Source of the DNA: Saccharothrix carnea
GTDB taxonomy: Bacteria; Actinomycetota; Actinomycetes; Mycobacteriales; Pseudonocardiaceae
Reading direction: 5' to 3'
Length of the DNA: 64,000 nt
Assembly: GCF_003014735.1 (NCBI RefSeq)
Contig: NZ_PYAX01000004.1
Span: 372,001 to 436,000 of the forward strand
Numbering within the stretch: position 1 is the stretch's first letter; each line of letters begins with the position of its first letter. Shown piece after piece: positions 20,505-28,928 of the stretch. The position numbers and the translations under genes are program-made. Below the pieces are notes generated by a model. It did not search any database, was not told the DNA's origin, and saw only the letters and a list, made by a program, of their open reading frames with translations.

Positions 20505-22016
20505 GTGATCGGGACGAGGCGGTTCGCCATCACGGCCGCGGCCGTGCTGGTGGCCGCCACCGCCGCGTCCGTGGCGGCGAGTTTCGACATCGTCAAGGGC
20601 GATGCCGCGGTGGTCCTCGACGACCTCGCCCAGCTCGCCACGGGCCTGTTCGCGACCGGTTGCTGCTGGTGGACGGCACGCCGGGCGACCGGACCGGACC
20701 GCCGGTGGCGGCTCGCGACCGGGTTCGGCATGGCGGGCTGGTCCACCGGCCAGGCGCTGTGGACGTGGTACCAGCTGGTCGAGCGGCGGGCCGTGCCGTC
20801 ACCGTCCCCGGCGGACGCCGGCTACCTGAGCATCGTGCCGTTCGCGTTCATCGCGCTGCTGGTCATCGGCAACTTCCGCCGGTCCGACACGCCCGACGCG
20901 CTGCTGGACCGGCGTTCCGTCAGCGCCAGGCTGGTGCTGCTGCTGGACGGCCTGATCGTGGTCGGGTCGCTGTTCGCGCTCACCTGGACCACGTCGCTGG
21001 GCGGGTTGGTCGCGTCGGGCAACCCGAGTTCGGCGGCGTTCCTGGTGGCCATCGCCTACCCGGTGACGGACCTGGTGCTGCTGGTGATCGTGGTGGTGCT
21101 GTGCGCGGACCGCAAGGTCGTGCTCCGGCCGCAGCTGCGGTTGCTCGGGCTCGGTTTGGTGGGGCTGGCGGTGTCCGACCTCGCGTTCGCCTACCTGGTC
21201 AGCGTCCAGGCGCGCGAGGTCCCGCCGCTGGCCAACGCCGGGTTCGTGATCGGGCCGGCGCTGATCGGGCTGGCCGCGCTGGCGCCGGCGCCCTCGCCGT
21301 CCACCGGCCCGAACCGCAACCGGCGACCGTGGCAGTGGGCCTACCTGCTGATGCCGTACGTGCCGTTACTGATCAGCAGCGTGCTGGTGCTGCGGCGCAC
21401 GATCATCGGCGAGATCGGTCCGCTGGACGGGGTGGAGATCGGGTGCGGGTTCACGGTGTTCGTGGCGGTGATCCTGCGGCAGCTGGTGACCCTTGTGGAC
21501 AACACGAAACTCGTGCTGCTGCTGCGTGAGTCGGAACGGACTCTGACGCACCAGGCCCACCACGACCCGTTGACCGGCTTGGCCAACCGGGCGTTGTTCG
21601 AGCGCAGGCTGGACGAGGCGATGGACTGCCACCAGCGCGACGGCACCCCGTTCGGGCTGCTGTTCGTGGACTTGGACGACTTCAAGGCGGTCAACGACGC
21701 CTCCGGTCACGCGCACGGTGACGCGCTTCTCGAACAGGTGGCGCAACGGCTGCTGCAGTGCGTCCGCGACACCGACGTGGTGGCCCGGCTCGGCGGTGAC
21801 GAGTTCGGGGTCCTGGTGGAGGGCCTGGAGGAGCCGGAGAAGGTGGCGTTCCGCGTCCTCGACGTGCTGGGTGAGGAGATCAGCGCTTCGGTCGGCGTCG
21901 TGATCTGCGCCGACCAAGACCCGGAAGCCACCGCCGCAACCGTCCTCAGCCGTGCCGACAAAGCCATGTATGAAGCCAAACGCGATGGCGGACGGGGGCT
22001 GGTCATTCACTCGTAG
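20505..22016 (+). CDS. Membrane diguanylate cyclase (GGDEF)
   Basis: A 503-residue protein with about eight to ten membrane segments in the first 340 residues (a MASE-like sensor), then a GGDEF domain. The signature is intact (RLGGDEF, residues 428-434). A product-inhibition I-site RDTD (421-424) lies five residues upstream, the canonical distance. It should therefore make c-di-GMP with feedback control. No EAL or HD-GYP domain is attached. In actinomycetes c-di-GMP controls development, but the input here is unknown. Confidence 0.9.
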   Translation: MIGTRRFAITAAAVLVAATAASVAASFDIVKGDAAVVLDDLAQLATGLFATGCCWWTARRATGPDRRWRLATGFGMAGWSTGQALWTWYQLVERRAVPSPSPADAGYLSIVPFAFIALLVIGNFRRSDTPDALLDRRSVSARLVLLLDGLIVVGSLFALTWTTSLGGLVASGNPSSAAFLVAIAYPVTDLVLLVIVVVLCADRKVVLRPQLRLLGLGLVGLAVSDLAFAYLVSVQAREVPPLANAGFVIGPALIGLAALAPAPSPSTGPNRNRRPWQWAYLLMPYVPLLISSVLVLRRTIIGEIGPLDGVEIGCGFTVFVAVILRQLVTLVDNTKLVLLLRESERTLTHQAHHDPLTGLANRALFERRLDEAMDCHQRDGTPFGLLFVDLDDFKAVNDASGHAHGDALLEQVAQRLLQCVRDTDVVARLGGDEFGVLVEGLEEPEKVAFRVLDVLGEEISASVGVVICADQDPEATAATVLSRADKAMYEAKRDGGRGLVIHS

Positions 22017-22333
22017 GGGTGAAATTGCGGGCCACAATCCGGACGCCCGTGCCGCTGCGGACGGCGGGACGGCGATGCGGACCTGGGCAGCGCCGACGAC
22101 CGGGCCGAAACGGTGCACTCTCGCGGGCGCAAGGCCGAGCGCGGTGCGAGTCGGGTGGTGGCGGCCGAGCGCGGTGTCGGCAGGTGCGAGGCTCGGGGCC
22201 GGCGGTGGGCCGAGCGGTGCCGGCCGGAGCGGACGGCGCGGGGCGGGGCGGTGCAGGTCAGAGCGGGCGGATGCAGGTCTCGAAATGGGTGGTTGCGAGG
22301 TGGGCGGCCGGGTGGCGGGGTGGGGGCGGGCGG
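22017..22333. other. Gene-free GC-rich stretch
   Basis: About 317 bases between the convergent GGDEF and RhiA-like genes. Purine-rich repeats of GGTGCGAG/GCGGTGC type are present, open in several frames at once, with no ribosome site or recognisable protein. I see no feature to name in it. Confidence 0.5.
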
Positions 22334-22975
22334 TCAGGCGGGGGTGGTGGCTTGCTTGCCGGTGGTGATGGTCCATGTGTTGTCGGCGTTGAGCACGGCG
22401 GTCAGGTGGGAGGTTCCGCCGTACTGCAGCTGCACGACGTCATCGATCTGCTCCACGTCGAGCACTTCGCCGGCGGCATAAGCGCCTGCGGTCAGCCAGT
22501 AGTTCGGCTCGGGGGTGAAGACCAAAGTCTCGTCGGGCTGCGCGGTCGCGGCGAAGACGGCGGCGTGGGACAGGCCGATGCCGACCGCGGCGCCACCTGC
22601 GGGCACCGATGGCAGCACGTCGAGGTAGAGGCTGCCCAGCTGCGGATCACCCGTCGCCTTCCCCGGCACGAACCGGTAGGCGCCATCGGCGTAGTCGAAC
22701 AGGACCTGGTTCTCCGTCAAGCCCTCCGGGTCCGCGGGCCAGGTCTCCCGCGCCTCGAACCGCACGCCCGGCCGCAGCGAACCCGCGGCCGACCAGACGA
22801 AGCAGTAGTCGAGGTCCCACTCGAAGGTGACCGTCGTGTCCGGCCACGCGGGCGCGGTCAGCCAGGCCAGTGACAGGGCGTTGGGCACGCCGAGGTCCAC
22901 CGCGTGCTGGTACACGCAGAGGTCCTGGAACTGGGTGGAGTCATTGCGGACGTCGAGGGTGTACCGAGTGGACAT
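22334..22975 (-). CDS. RhiA-like protein
   Basis: A 213-residue soluble protein without a signal peptide. From memory of the family, the pattern resembles rhizosphere-expressed RhiA-like proteins: STRYTLDVRNDS, SLAWLTAPAWPDTTVTFEW, DLDYCFVWSAAGSLRPGV, GLSHAAVFAATAQP and a final AVLNADNTWTITT. It is probably all-beta. RhiA was found as an abundant quorum-regulated protein in Rhizobium with no known activity. The ATG at 22975 has GGGGA about 9 bases upstream, whereas the ATG at 22984 abuts it. Confidence 0.6.
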   Translation of the reverse strand: MSTRYTLDVRNDSTQFQDLCVYQHAVDLGVPNALSLAWLTAPAWPDTTVTFEWDLDYCFVWSAAGSLRPGVRFEARETWPADPEGLTENQVLFDYADGAYRFVPGKATGDPQLGSLYLDVLPSVPAGGAAVGIGLSHAAVFAATAQPDETLVFTPEPNYWLTAGAYAAGEVLDVEQIDDVVQLQYGGTSHLTAVLNADNTWTITTGKQATTPA

Positions 22976-23082
22976 GATGGACATCTCCCCGGTCGGTCCG
23001 TTCAGCCCAGTACACGCCGCCGCGCACAGGGCGTCAAGCGAACGACCGTCACCCGATCCGTCGACGTCGCAGCACAGGCACG

Positions 23083-24057
23083 TCAGCGCGGCAGGCCGGC
23101 CCACACCTCGGCCGCGACGATCCGCACCGCGGCGCACGCGTCCTCGACCGTCGCACCGGTCGGCAGCGCGACGGTGACGAGCGCCAGTTCGCGCAACCCG
23201 CCGTCGAACGGGATGTGGGTGGTCTCCGCCCCGCACAGCACGTACGACGACGTGTCCAACCCGGACACCACCGTGGGCCGACCGGCGATGTCCTCGGCCT
23301 TGCTGTTGCCGCCATTCGGTTCAGTCGGCGTCCCCACCGAGTGCAGGACCCGCACCCTGGGCGGTGTCGTGGTGCCGTCCGCGCTCCACCGGCACTGGTG
23401 GCCCGCCGGGTACGGCCAGGCCTTCGCGCCCGCCAACCCCGGCAGCCGCGCGACCGTGGCGTCCGACAACCCGCGGCACGCGTGGACCGGCCCGAGGGAC
23501 TTCGCCGCGAACTGACGGTGCTCCACCTCGCCCGCGAGCACGCGGTCCGCGACCGCGCGCACCACGACGTCGGCGACCTCGCACAACCGCGCCGCGTCGA
23601 CGTCGTCGGAGGAGTTGTTGTTCACGCTGACGTTGAGCACGACGAGGTCGGCGAACACCAGGCCGCGCTGGCACTGGACGCTGCCGCCGGTGATCTCGGC
23701 GATCCGCAAGCCCTGCCGGTACGGCACCACCGGCCCGTCGAGCACCGCCTCGTGCGCCACCCGGTCGAGGCCGCCCGCCGTCACGTCGAGCACCACGCCG
23801 CCCGCGGTCAGCTTGATCAGGCAGTAGTCGAAGGACTCGACCGGCCCGACCGACGCCTCGCCGAACGCCGCCACGTCCGCCGGCTCCACCTGCCCGCAGG
23901 GGTCGACCGACTCCAGGTCGCGGAGCAACCGCTCGGCGGTCGGCGCGGGCGGTTCGGGGAACGTCGGGTTCGGCACCGGCACGGCGTTGCCGGCCACCAC
24001 GGTGCCACACCCGACGAGCAGTGCCAGTAACGGGACGACGCCGAGCGCTCTCGCCAT
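23083..24057 (-). CDS. Lipoprotein, DUF3558-like tandem domains
   Basis: A 324-residue lipoprotein with a short signal and lipobox LLVGC. Two similar alpha/beta domains follow. Each has a DPC/HAC-type cysteine near its start, and the first one is preceded by RLLRDLESVDPCG. The layout resembles the DUF3558 family common in Pseudonocardiales, often next to Ser/Thr kinases, as here. No enzymatic residues are evident. It is divergent from the kinase gene at 24221. Confidence 0.65.
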   Translation of the reverse strand: MARALGVVPLLALLVGCGTVVAGNAVPVPNPTFPEPPAPTAERLLRDLESVDPCGQVEPADVAAFGEASVGPVESFDYCLIKLTAGGVVLDVTAGGLDRVAHEAVLDGPVVPYRQGLRIAEITGGSVQCQRGLVFADLVVLNVSVNNNSSDDVDAARLCEVADVVVRAVADRVLAGEVEHRQFAAKSLGPVHACRGLSDATVARLPGLAGAKAWPYPAGHQCRWSADGTTTPPRVRVLHSVGTPTEPNGGNSKAEDIAGRPTVVSGLDTSSYVLCGAETTHIPFDGGLRELALVTVALPTGATVEDACAAVRIVAAEVWAGLPR

Positions 24058-24220
24058 GACCGCAGCGTAGGGGAGGATCCTCGTTCCACGACAGCGTTTC
24101 CGCATCCCCCACCGCTCCCCGCCGACCGGCGAAGGCCGGACCGAGGTGTGCTCACCTGTTTGCCGCCGGTCGCGTCCGGGCATTCGGAAGTGTCCTGTTC
24201 ACGCGACCGGAGGTATGACG

Positions 24221-25528
24221 GTGTCACCCTCGGTAAGCGACTCCTCGGTAAGCGACAACGTGCTCGCCGGCCGCTACCAGCTCCTCGAACCGATCGGCAC
24301 CGGCGGCATGGCCGAGGTGCACCGCGGGTGGGACACCGTGCTGCGCCGGCACGTCGCCATCAAGCTGTTCCAGCCCGGCTTCGACCCGGCGGGCGTCCGG
24401 CGGTTCGACAACGAGGTCCACGTCCTGGCCGGCCTCTCCCACCCCGCCCTGGTGTCCGTCTACGACGCCGACACCACAGGACCCACGCCGTTCGTCGTGC
24501 TGCGGTTGATCGAGGGCCGCACCCTGCACGACCGCCTGCTCCTCGGACCACTGCCGCCGGACGAGGTGCGGCGGCTCGGCGCGCGGCTGGCCGACGCGTT
24601 GGCGCACGTGCACGCCCACGGCCTCGTCCACCGCGACGTGAAGCCGGCGAACATCCTGCTCGACCACGAGGACGACGCCTACCTGGCCGACTTCGGGCTG
24701 GCCCACCTGACCGGCGCGACGCGGCTGACCCGCACCAACGAGCTGGTCGGCACCGCCGCCTACCTGGCACCGGAACAGGTGCTCGGCCAGGAGATCAGCC
24801 ACCCGACCGACGTCTACGCCCTGGGCCTGGTCCTGCTGGAGTGCCTGACCGGGCGGCGCGAGTACGGCGGCGGCGAGGTGGAGGCGGCGGTCGCCCGCTT
24901 GCACCGCCCACCCGCCGTCCCCGACGACCTGCCCGCCGACGTCCGGCAACTGTTGGCGCGCATGACTTCCTCCGCCCCGGAGGACCGCCCCACCGCGCAC
25001 GACTGCGCGCAGGTCCTGGTGGGCGCGATGTCCCCGCCGCGCGCCCCCGTCGCCGTGGCGGACACCGAGGCGGACACCGAGGAGCTGCCGCGTGCGGCGT
25101 CACGCCCGTGGCGGGCACTCGTCGCTTCGGCGGGCGCGCTGGTCGGCGCGTTCGCGATCACGATGGCCGCGACGTCCGGTGAGCCACCCGCGACCTCCGC
25201 GCCACCGGAGACCTCGACCGAGCAGGCGGCCCCCGCAACGGTGTCGTCGGACGCACCGGTCGAGCCGCGCTTCATCCGCACCCCGCAAGCCACCGGCACG
25301 ACCACCGCGCCGAACACACCGCAGCCCACGACGTCGCAGGCGACGCCGGACCCGACAGCGGCCGAACCTCCCGTGGCAGAACCGGATCCCGTCACCACGG
25401 AGCCCGTCGTCACCACCACCCAGCAGCCGACCACAATCCCGCCGACCACCACGACGGACGCCCCGCAGCCCACTCCGGAGCCCGAACCGTCGACCCAGCC
25501 GACCGAGGACGCGACCGGAGACTGGTGA
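24221..25528 (+). CDS. Membrane Ser/Thr protein kinase (PknB-like)
   Basis: A 435-residue receptor-like kinase. The kinase domain (about 18-275) has Gly loop GTGGMAEVHRG, VAIK lysine, catalytic HRDVKPANILL, and ADFGLAHL with activation loop TNELVGTAAYLAPE. One TM helix follows (about 308-328). The extracellular tail is disordered and Thr/Pro-rich, with no PASTA repeat. The GTG at 24221 lies 7 bases after GGAGG; the ATG at 24215 is too close. A 15-base tandem duplication near the start encodes SVSD twice. The stop overlaps a 17-bp palindrome before the next gene. Confidence 0.88.
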   Translation: MSPSVSDSSVSDNVLAGRYQLLEPIGTGGMAEVHRGWDTVLRRHVAIKLFQPGFDPAGVRRFDNEVHVLAGLSHPALVSVYDADTTGPTPFVVLRLIEGRTLHDRLLLGPLPPDEVRRLGARLADALAHVHAHGLVHRDVKPANILLDHEDDAYLADFGLAHLTGATRLTRTNELVGTAAYLAPEQVLGQEISHPTDVYALGLVLLECLTGRREYGGGEVEAAVARLHRPPAVPDDLPADVRQLLARMTSSAPEDRPTAHDCAQVLVGAMSPPRAPVAVADTEADTEELPRAASRPWRALVASAGALVGAFAITMAATSGEPPATSAPPETSTEQAAPATVSSDAPVEPRFIRTPQATGTTTAPNTPQPTTSQATPDPTAAEPPVAEPDPVTTEPVVTTTQQPTTIPPTTTTDAPQPTPEPEPSTQPTEDATGDW

Positions 25529-25543
25529 TAACTGTCTGTTATC
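25527..25543. promoter_or_regulatory. 17-bp palindromic operator candidate
   Basis: GATAACTGTCTGTTATC, a perfect 6-bp inverted repeat around 5 bases. It starts inside the kinase stop codon and ends 6 bases before the methyltransferase GTG. It is strikingly AT-rich for this sequence and looks like a dimeric repressor site overlapping a leaderless or short-leader promoter. Confidence 0.5.
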
Positions 25544-25549
25544 GCTAGT

Positions 25550-26602
25550 GTGCGGACCGTGTCGACTGTGGAGAACTCCCCCGTTCCGACCGAACGGCCG
25601 GCGGAAGCCGATCCCCGCTTCGCCCTGATGGACCACGCGATGGGCTACCTGTTCCCGGCCGCGTTGCGCGCCGCCGCGGCGCTGGGCGTGGCCGACCACC
25701 TGGGCACGGGACCGCGGCCCGTCGCCGAACTCGCCGAGGAGGTCGGCGCCGACCCGCTCAACCTCTACCGGACGTTGCGGCTGCTGGCCACCCGCGGGAT
25801 CTTCGCCGAGGACGGCACCGGCCGGTTCGCGCTCACCGCCGCGGCGGAGTTGCTGCGCACCGACGTGGCGGGGTCGTTCCGCTCGGCGATCCTGATGCTC
25901 ACCGACCGGACGTTCTGGCTGACCGCCGGCGAGCTGGAGGAGGCCGTGCGCACCGGCACGTCGCCGTTCGAGCGGCTGTTCGGGATGCCGTTCTTCGACC
26001 ACTTCGCCCGTGACGCCGACACCGCGGCCGTCTTCCACGTCGGCATGGCGGCCATGTCCGACCCGGAGAACCCGGTCATCGCGCGGGCCTGCGACTTACC
26101 GCCGGAGGCCGTGGTCGTGGACGTCGGTGGCGGTCACGGTGGCCTGCTGCTGTCCGTGCTGCGCGACAACCCCGCGTCGCACGGCGTGCTCTTCGAACAG
26201 CCGCACGTGCTGCGCGAGCACCGGCTCGCCGAACTCGGCGCCGACGACCGCTGGACCCTGGCCACCGGCGACTTCTTCACCGAGGCGCCGCCCGGCGACG
26301 TCTACCTGATCAAGCGCATCCTGCACGACTGGGACGACGAGCGGTGCGTGCGCATCCTCCGCAACTGCCGGGAGGCCGTGTACGACCAGGGGCGGGTCCT
26401 GGTCGTCGACGCGGTGATCACCCAGGGCAACGCCCCCGATCCCGGCAAGGTCATCGACCTGCTCATGATGAGCTCGCTGACCGGGCGGGAACGCACGCGC
26501 GCCGAGTTCGAGGCCCTGTTCGACCAGGCCGGGTGGCGCCTGACCCGGGTGATCCCCACCGGCACGCGGTTGTCGATCGTCGAAGGCGTCCCCGCCACCT
26601 GA
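25550..26602 (+). CDS. SAM-dependent O-methyltransferase
   Basis: A 350-residue class I methyltransferase of the plant-type/antibiotic O-methyltransferase family (acetylserotonin and CrtF-like). It has an N-terminal dimerization winged helix (FPAALRAAAALGVADHL), SAM motif I VVDVGGGHGG, and the catalytic-base segment LIKRILHDWDDERC. It would methylate a hydroxyl on a small aromatic or polyketide compound. It is not in an obvious biosynthetic cluster. The start is either GTG 25550 or GTG 25560; neither has a good ribosome site, consistent with leaderless translation. Confidence 0.85.
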   Translation: MRTVSTVENSPVPTERPAEADPRFALMDHAMGYLFPAALRAAAALGVADHLGTGPRPVAELAEEVGADPLNLYRTLRLLATRGIFAEDGTGRFALTAAAELLRTDVAGSFRSAILMLTDRTFWLTAGELEEAVRTGTSPFERLFGMPFFDHFARDADTAAVFHVGMAAMSDPENPVIARACDLPPEAVVVDVGGGHGGLLLSVLRDNPASHGVLFEQPHVLREHRLAELGADDRWTLATGDFFTEAPPGDVYLIKRILHDWDDERCVRILRNCREAVYDQGRVLVVDAVITQGNAPDPGKVIDLLMMSSLTGRERTRAEFEALFDQAGWRLTRVIPTGTRLSIVEGVPAT

Positions 26603-26657
26603 CCGGCGACGACCGGGAACACACGACCGCGTGAGCCGGCGACGCGGGCGGGTGGCC

Positions 26658-27653
26658 TCAGGGGTGCATGCCCGGCCCGGGGTCGCCGTCTTCGGCCGGG
26701 GCGAGGGGCGTCGGGCTCAGCGCCGTCTCGTCCTCCCCCTCCTCCAGCAGCGTGGCCGCCGGGCCCACCACCCGCGGGTCGGGTTCGGCGACCACTTCGG
26801 GGTCCTTGTCGGCGTAGTCGACGCGTGCCAGCACGCTGCGCATGGCCTCGATCCGGGCCCGCTTCTTGTCGTTGCTCTTCACCACGGTCCACGGCGCGGC
26901 CTCGGTGTCGGTGGCGCGGAACATCGCCACCTTCGCCTCGGTGTAGGCGTCCCACCGGTCCAGCGACTTGATGTCGTTCGGGCTCAGCTTCCACTGCCGC
27001 ACCGGGTCGACCTGCCGGATCAGGAACCGGGTCCGCTGCTCGGCCCGTGACACCGAGAACCACAGCTTGACCAGCATGATCCCGTCGTCCACCAACATCT
27101 GCTCGAACGTCGGCGCCTGCCGCATGAACCGCTCGTACTGCTCGTCGGTGCAGTAGCCCATGACCCGTTCGACACCGGCGCGGTTGTACCAGGACCGGTC
27201 GAACAGCACGATCTCGCCCGCGGTCGGCAGGTGGTTGACGTACCGCTGGAAGTACCACTCGCCCTGCTCGCGCTCGGTCGGCTTGCTCAACGCCACCACC
27301 CGCGCCCCACGCGGGTTGAGGTGCTCGGTGAACCGCTTGATCGTGCCGCCCTTGCCCGCCGCGTCACGTCCCTCGAACACCACGACCATCCGCCCGCCGG
27401 TGTCCTTGATCCAGTACTGCAGCTTCAGCAGCTCGATCTGCAGCAGCCGCTTCGACAGCTCGTACTCCTCGCGCGTGAGCCGCGTCCGGTACGGGTAGTT
27501 CTCCCGCCAGGTGTCGATCTCCGTGCCATCGGGGTGCCGCAGCACGGGGTCGTCCCCGTCCTCGTAGTCCACCACGAGGTCGTCCACCCGCAGGCCGGGA
27601 AACAGGTCGGCGAAGTCCAGCACGCTGTCCACCGGCTCGACGTACCCGACCAC
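26658..27653 (-). CDS. ppk2: Polyphosphate kinase 2 family protein
   Basis: A 331-residue PPK2. Walker A is GRDAAGKGG, Walker B is FDRSWYNRAGVERVMGY, and the lid module reads RFLIRQVDPVRQWKLSPNDIKSLDRWDAYTEAK. It transfers phosphate between polyphosphate and nucleotides, in the cytosol. The single-domain form is usually the GDP/ADP-phosphorylating type. The acidic C-terminal tail (about 40 residues) is extra. It begins at a GTG. Confidence 0.9.
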   Translation of the reverse strand: MVGYVEPVDSVLDFADLFPGLRVDDLVVDYEDGDDPVLRHPDGTEIDTWRENYPYRTRLTREEYELSKRLLQIELLKLQYWIKDTGGRMVVVFEGRDAAGKGGTIKRFTEHLNPRGARVVALSKPTEREQGEWYFQRYVNHLPTAGEIVLFDRSWYNRAGVERVMGYCTDEQYERFMRQAPTFEQMLVDDGIMLVKLWFSVSRAEQRTRFLIRQVDPVRQWKLSPNDIKSLDRWDAYTEAKVAMFRATDTEAAPWTVVKSNDKKRARIEAMRSVLARVDYADKDPEVVAEPDPRVVGPAATLLEEGEDETALSPTPLAPAEDGDPGPGMHP

Positions 27654-27705
27654 CGACCGGCCAAACGTGCGGGTCGCGTCGGCACGCGACCCGCACGTCG
27701 GCGCG

Positions 27706-27897
27706 TTACGGCAGGGAACCGATCTGCGCGACCACCAGGTCGATCCGGACGCCCTGGTTCGGGCATCCGCCGCAGTGGCGCAGGCCGATCACCTCGTGCG
27801 TGCGACGGGACAGCACCGGCGAGCCCGACGAACCGCCCTCGGTGTCGCACCGGTACGAGACCGGCACCTTGGTGACCGTCGAAACCGCGGTCCACAT
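27706..27897 (-). pseudogene. Remnant of a trypsin/V8-like serine protease
   Basis: Only about 60 C-terminal residues remain. They include the nucleophile motif EGGSSGSPVL preceded by CDT, and the substrate-pocket end CPNQGVRIDLVV. The His and Asp parts of the triad are absent upstream, where an intact DUF2795 gene begins at once. I treat it as a decayed gene rather than a functional mini-protein. Confidence 0.6.
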
Positions 27898-27913
27898 AGG
27901 ACTTGAGCGGTGG

Positions 27914-28123
27914 TCAGGCCTCGCGTCCCGGGTCGAGCGCGGCCGAGTCGACCACCTCGTCGAACGACGTGTAGACGCCGTCCGGGATCGAGTGCAACGC
28001 GTGCACGGTGTCCTCGTCGGCGTTGTTGCGCGACGCGTGGTCGACCAGCCGGCCCTTGTCCGCCGGGTAGCGGACGTCCCCCAGCGCGGTGCGCAGCCTG
28101 CCCACCGTCGTCGTGTCGCTCAT
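27914..28123 (-). CDS. DUF2795 small protein
   Basis: A 69-residue protein with the DUF2795 layout (VRYPADKGRLVDHASRNNADEDTVHALHSIPDGVYTS in outline). GAGGGAG precedes the ATG at 28123. The function is unknown; the fold is expected to be small and helical. It sits directly before the protease remnant on the same strand. Confidence 0.75.
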   Translation of the reverse strand: MSDTTTVGRLRTALGDVRYPADKGRLVDHASRNNADEDTVHALHSIPDGVYTSFDEVVDSAALDPGREA

Positions 28124-28245
28124 GGCACTCCCTCCACGCTCGGACCGTGCCCACCGGGTTACCCGGCACGGCGGCGGCACATGCCCCGTCCGATGCGGAG
28201 GTCGGGCGCCAGTGCCGCGACCAGCGGTTTTTGCCGGTCGCGGCG

Positions 28246-28836
28246 CTAGTGGCGCAGTCGGCCGGTGATGCCGTGGCCGTCCGTCGCCACGCCCTCGATC
28301 GTCGTCGGGTCCACGCTCCACCGGCGGGCCAGGGCCAGCACGTCGCCCTCACCGGGCACGGTGTCCCACCACGCCTCGTCGTCCGGCGACTCGGGCCGGG
28401 TGCCGATGCCCAGCGCGGTCTCGTCGGCCGTCACCTCGCCCTCGAACAGCGGGACGCCGGCGCCGTCGAAGTGGTAGGCCCGGCGCAGCCGCCCGTCCGC
28501 GGCCAACGCCCAGGCGCACGCGCCGGTGACGCGGTAGGTCTGGAAGAACTGCGCGTGCCCGAGCCGCGCGCTCAACCCGACGACCCACTCCAGGAAATCC
28601 GGGCTGGCCGCGTCGGGCAGGCCGCGGCCCGGCACCAGCACCCAGGGGCCGATCGGCGGTGCGACGAACACCGCGCCGTCGTAGGCCAGTCCGACGCCGT
28701 GCGCCCAAGTCGCCCGCTTGCGCCGGATCAGGCCGAGCACGTCGGCCGCGGTGGACGGGTCCGGTGCGGTGACGGCGAGCCACCAGCACTGGTAGCCGAA
28801 CGGGACAGCCCGGTCCACGCCGATGCCGAAAGCCAC
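28246..28836 (-). CDS. Conserved hypothetical protein
   Basis: A 196-residue soluble protein starting at GTG, rich in aromatic residues (GYQCWWLAV, DFLEWVVGL, DDEAWWDTV). It has no signal peptide, membrane helix or catalytic motif that I recognise. The organisation suggests an alpha/beta domain followed by a short C-terminal helix. It is not clearly tied to its neighbours, being separated from the LacI gene by 92 AT-richer bases and from the DUF2795 gene by 122 bases. Confidence 0.6.
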   Translation of the reverse strand: MAFGIGVDRAVPFGYQCWWLAVTAPDPSTAADVLGLIRRKRATWAHGVGLAYDGAVFVAPPIGPWVLVPGRGLPDAASPDFLEWVVGLSARLGHAQFFQTYRVTGACAWALAADGRLRRAYHFDGAGVPLFEGEVTADETALGIGTRPESPDDEAWWDTVPGEGDVLALARRWSVDPTTIEGVATDGHGITGRLRH

Positions 28837-28906
28837 GCCTCGATCCTCGCATCCCGCCCGCGCCGCCGCCCCCGTTTACCGCGGTCCCGAAAGTGTGGAA
28901 CAAATT

Positions 28907-28917
28907 GAAACAAAAGC
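28907..28917 (-). promoter_or_regulatory. Candidate LacI site, downstream copy
   Basis: On the minus strand GCTTTTGTTTC, one mismatch from the site before the GH30 gene, set in an AT-rich patch between the LacI stop and the upstream edge of the 28246-28836 gene. Confidence 0.3.
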
Positions 28918-28928
28918 TGTAAACCAGG

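Noticed and set aside
24227-24256. 15-base tandem duplication at the kinase start as a regulatory repeat
   Set aside because: It is in frame and simply doubles an SVSD segment of the disordered N-terminus. No evidence of a regulatory role.
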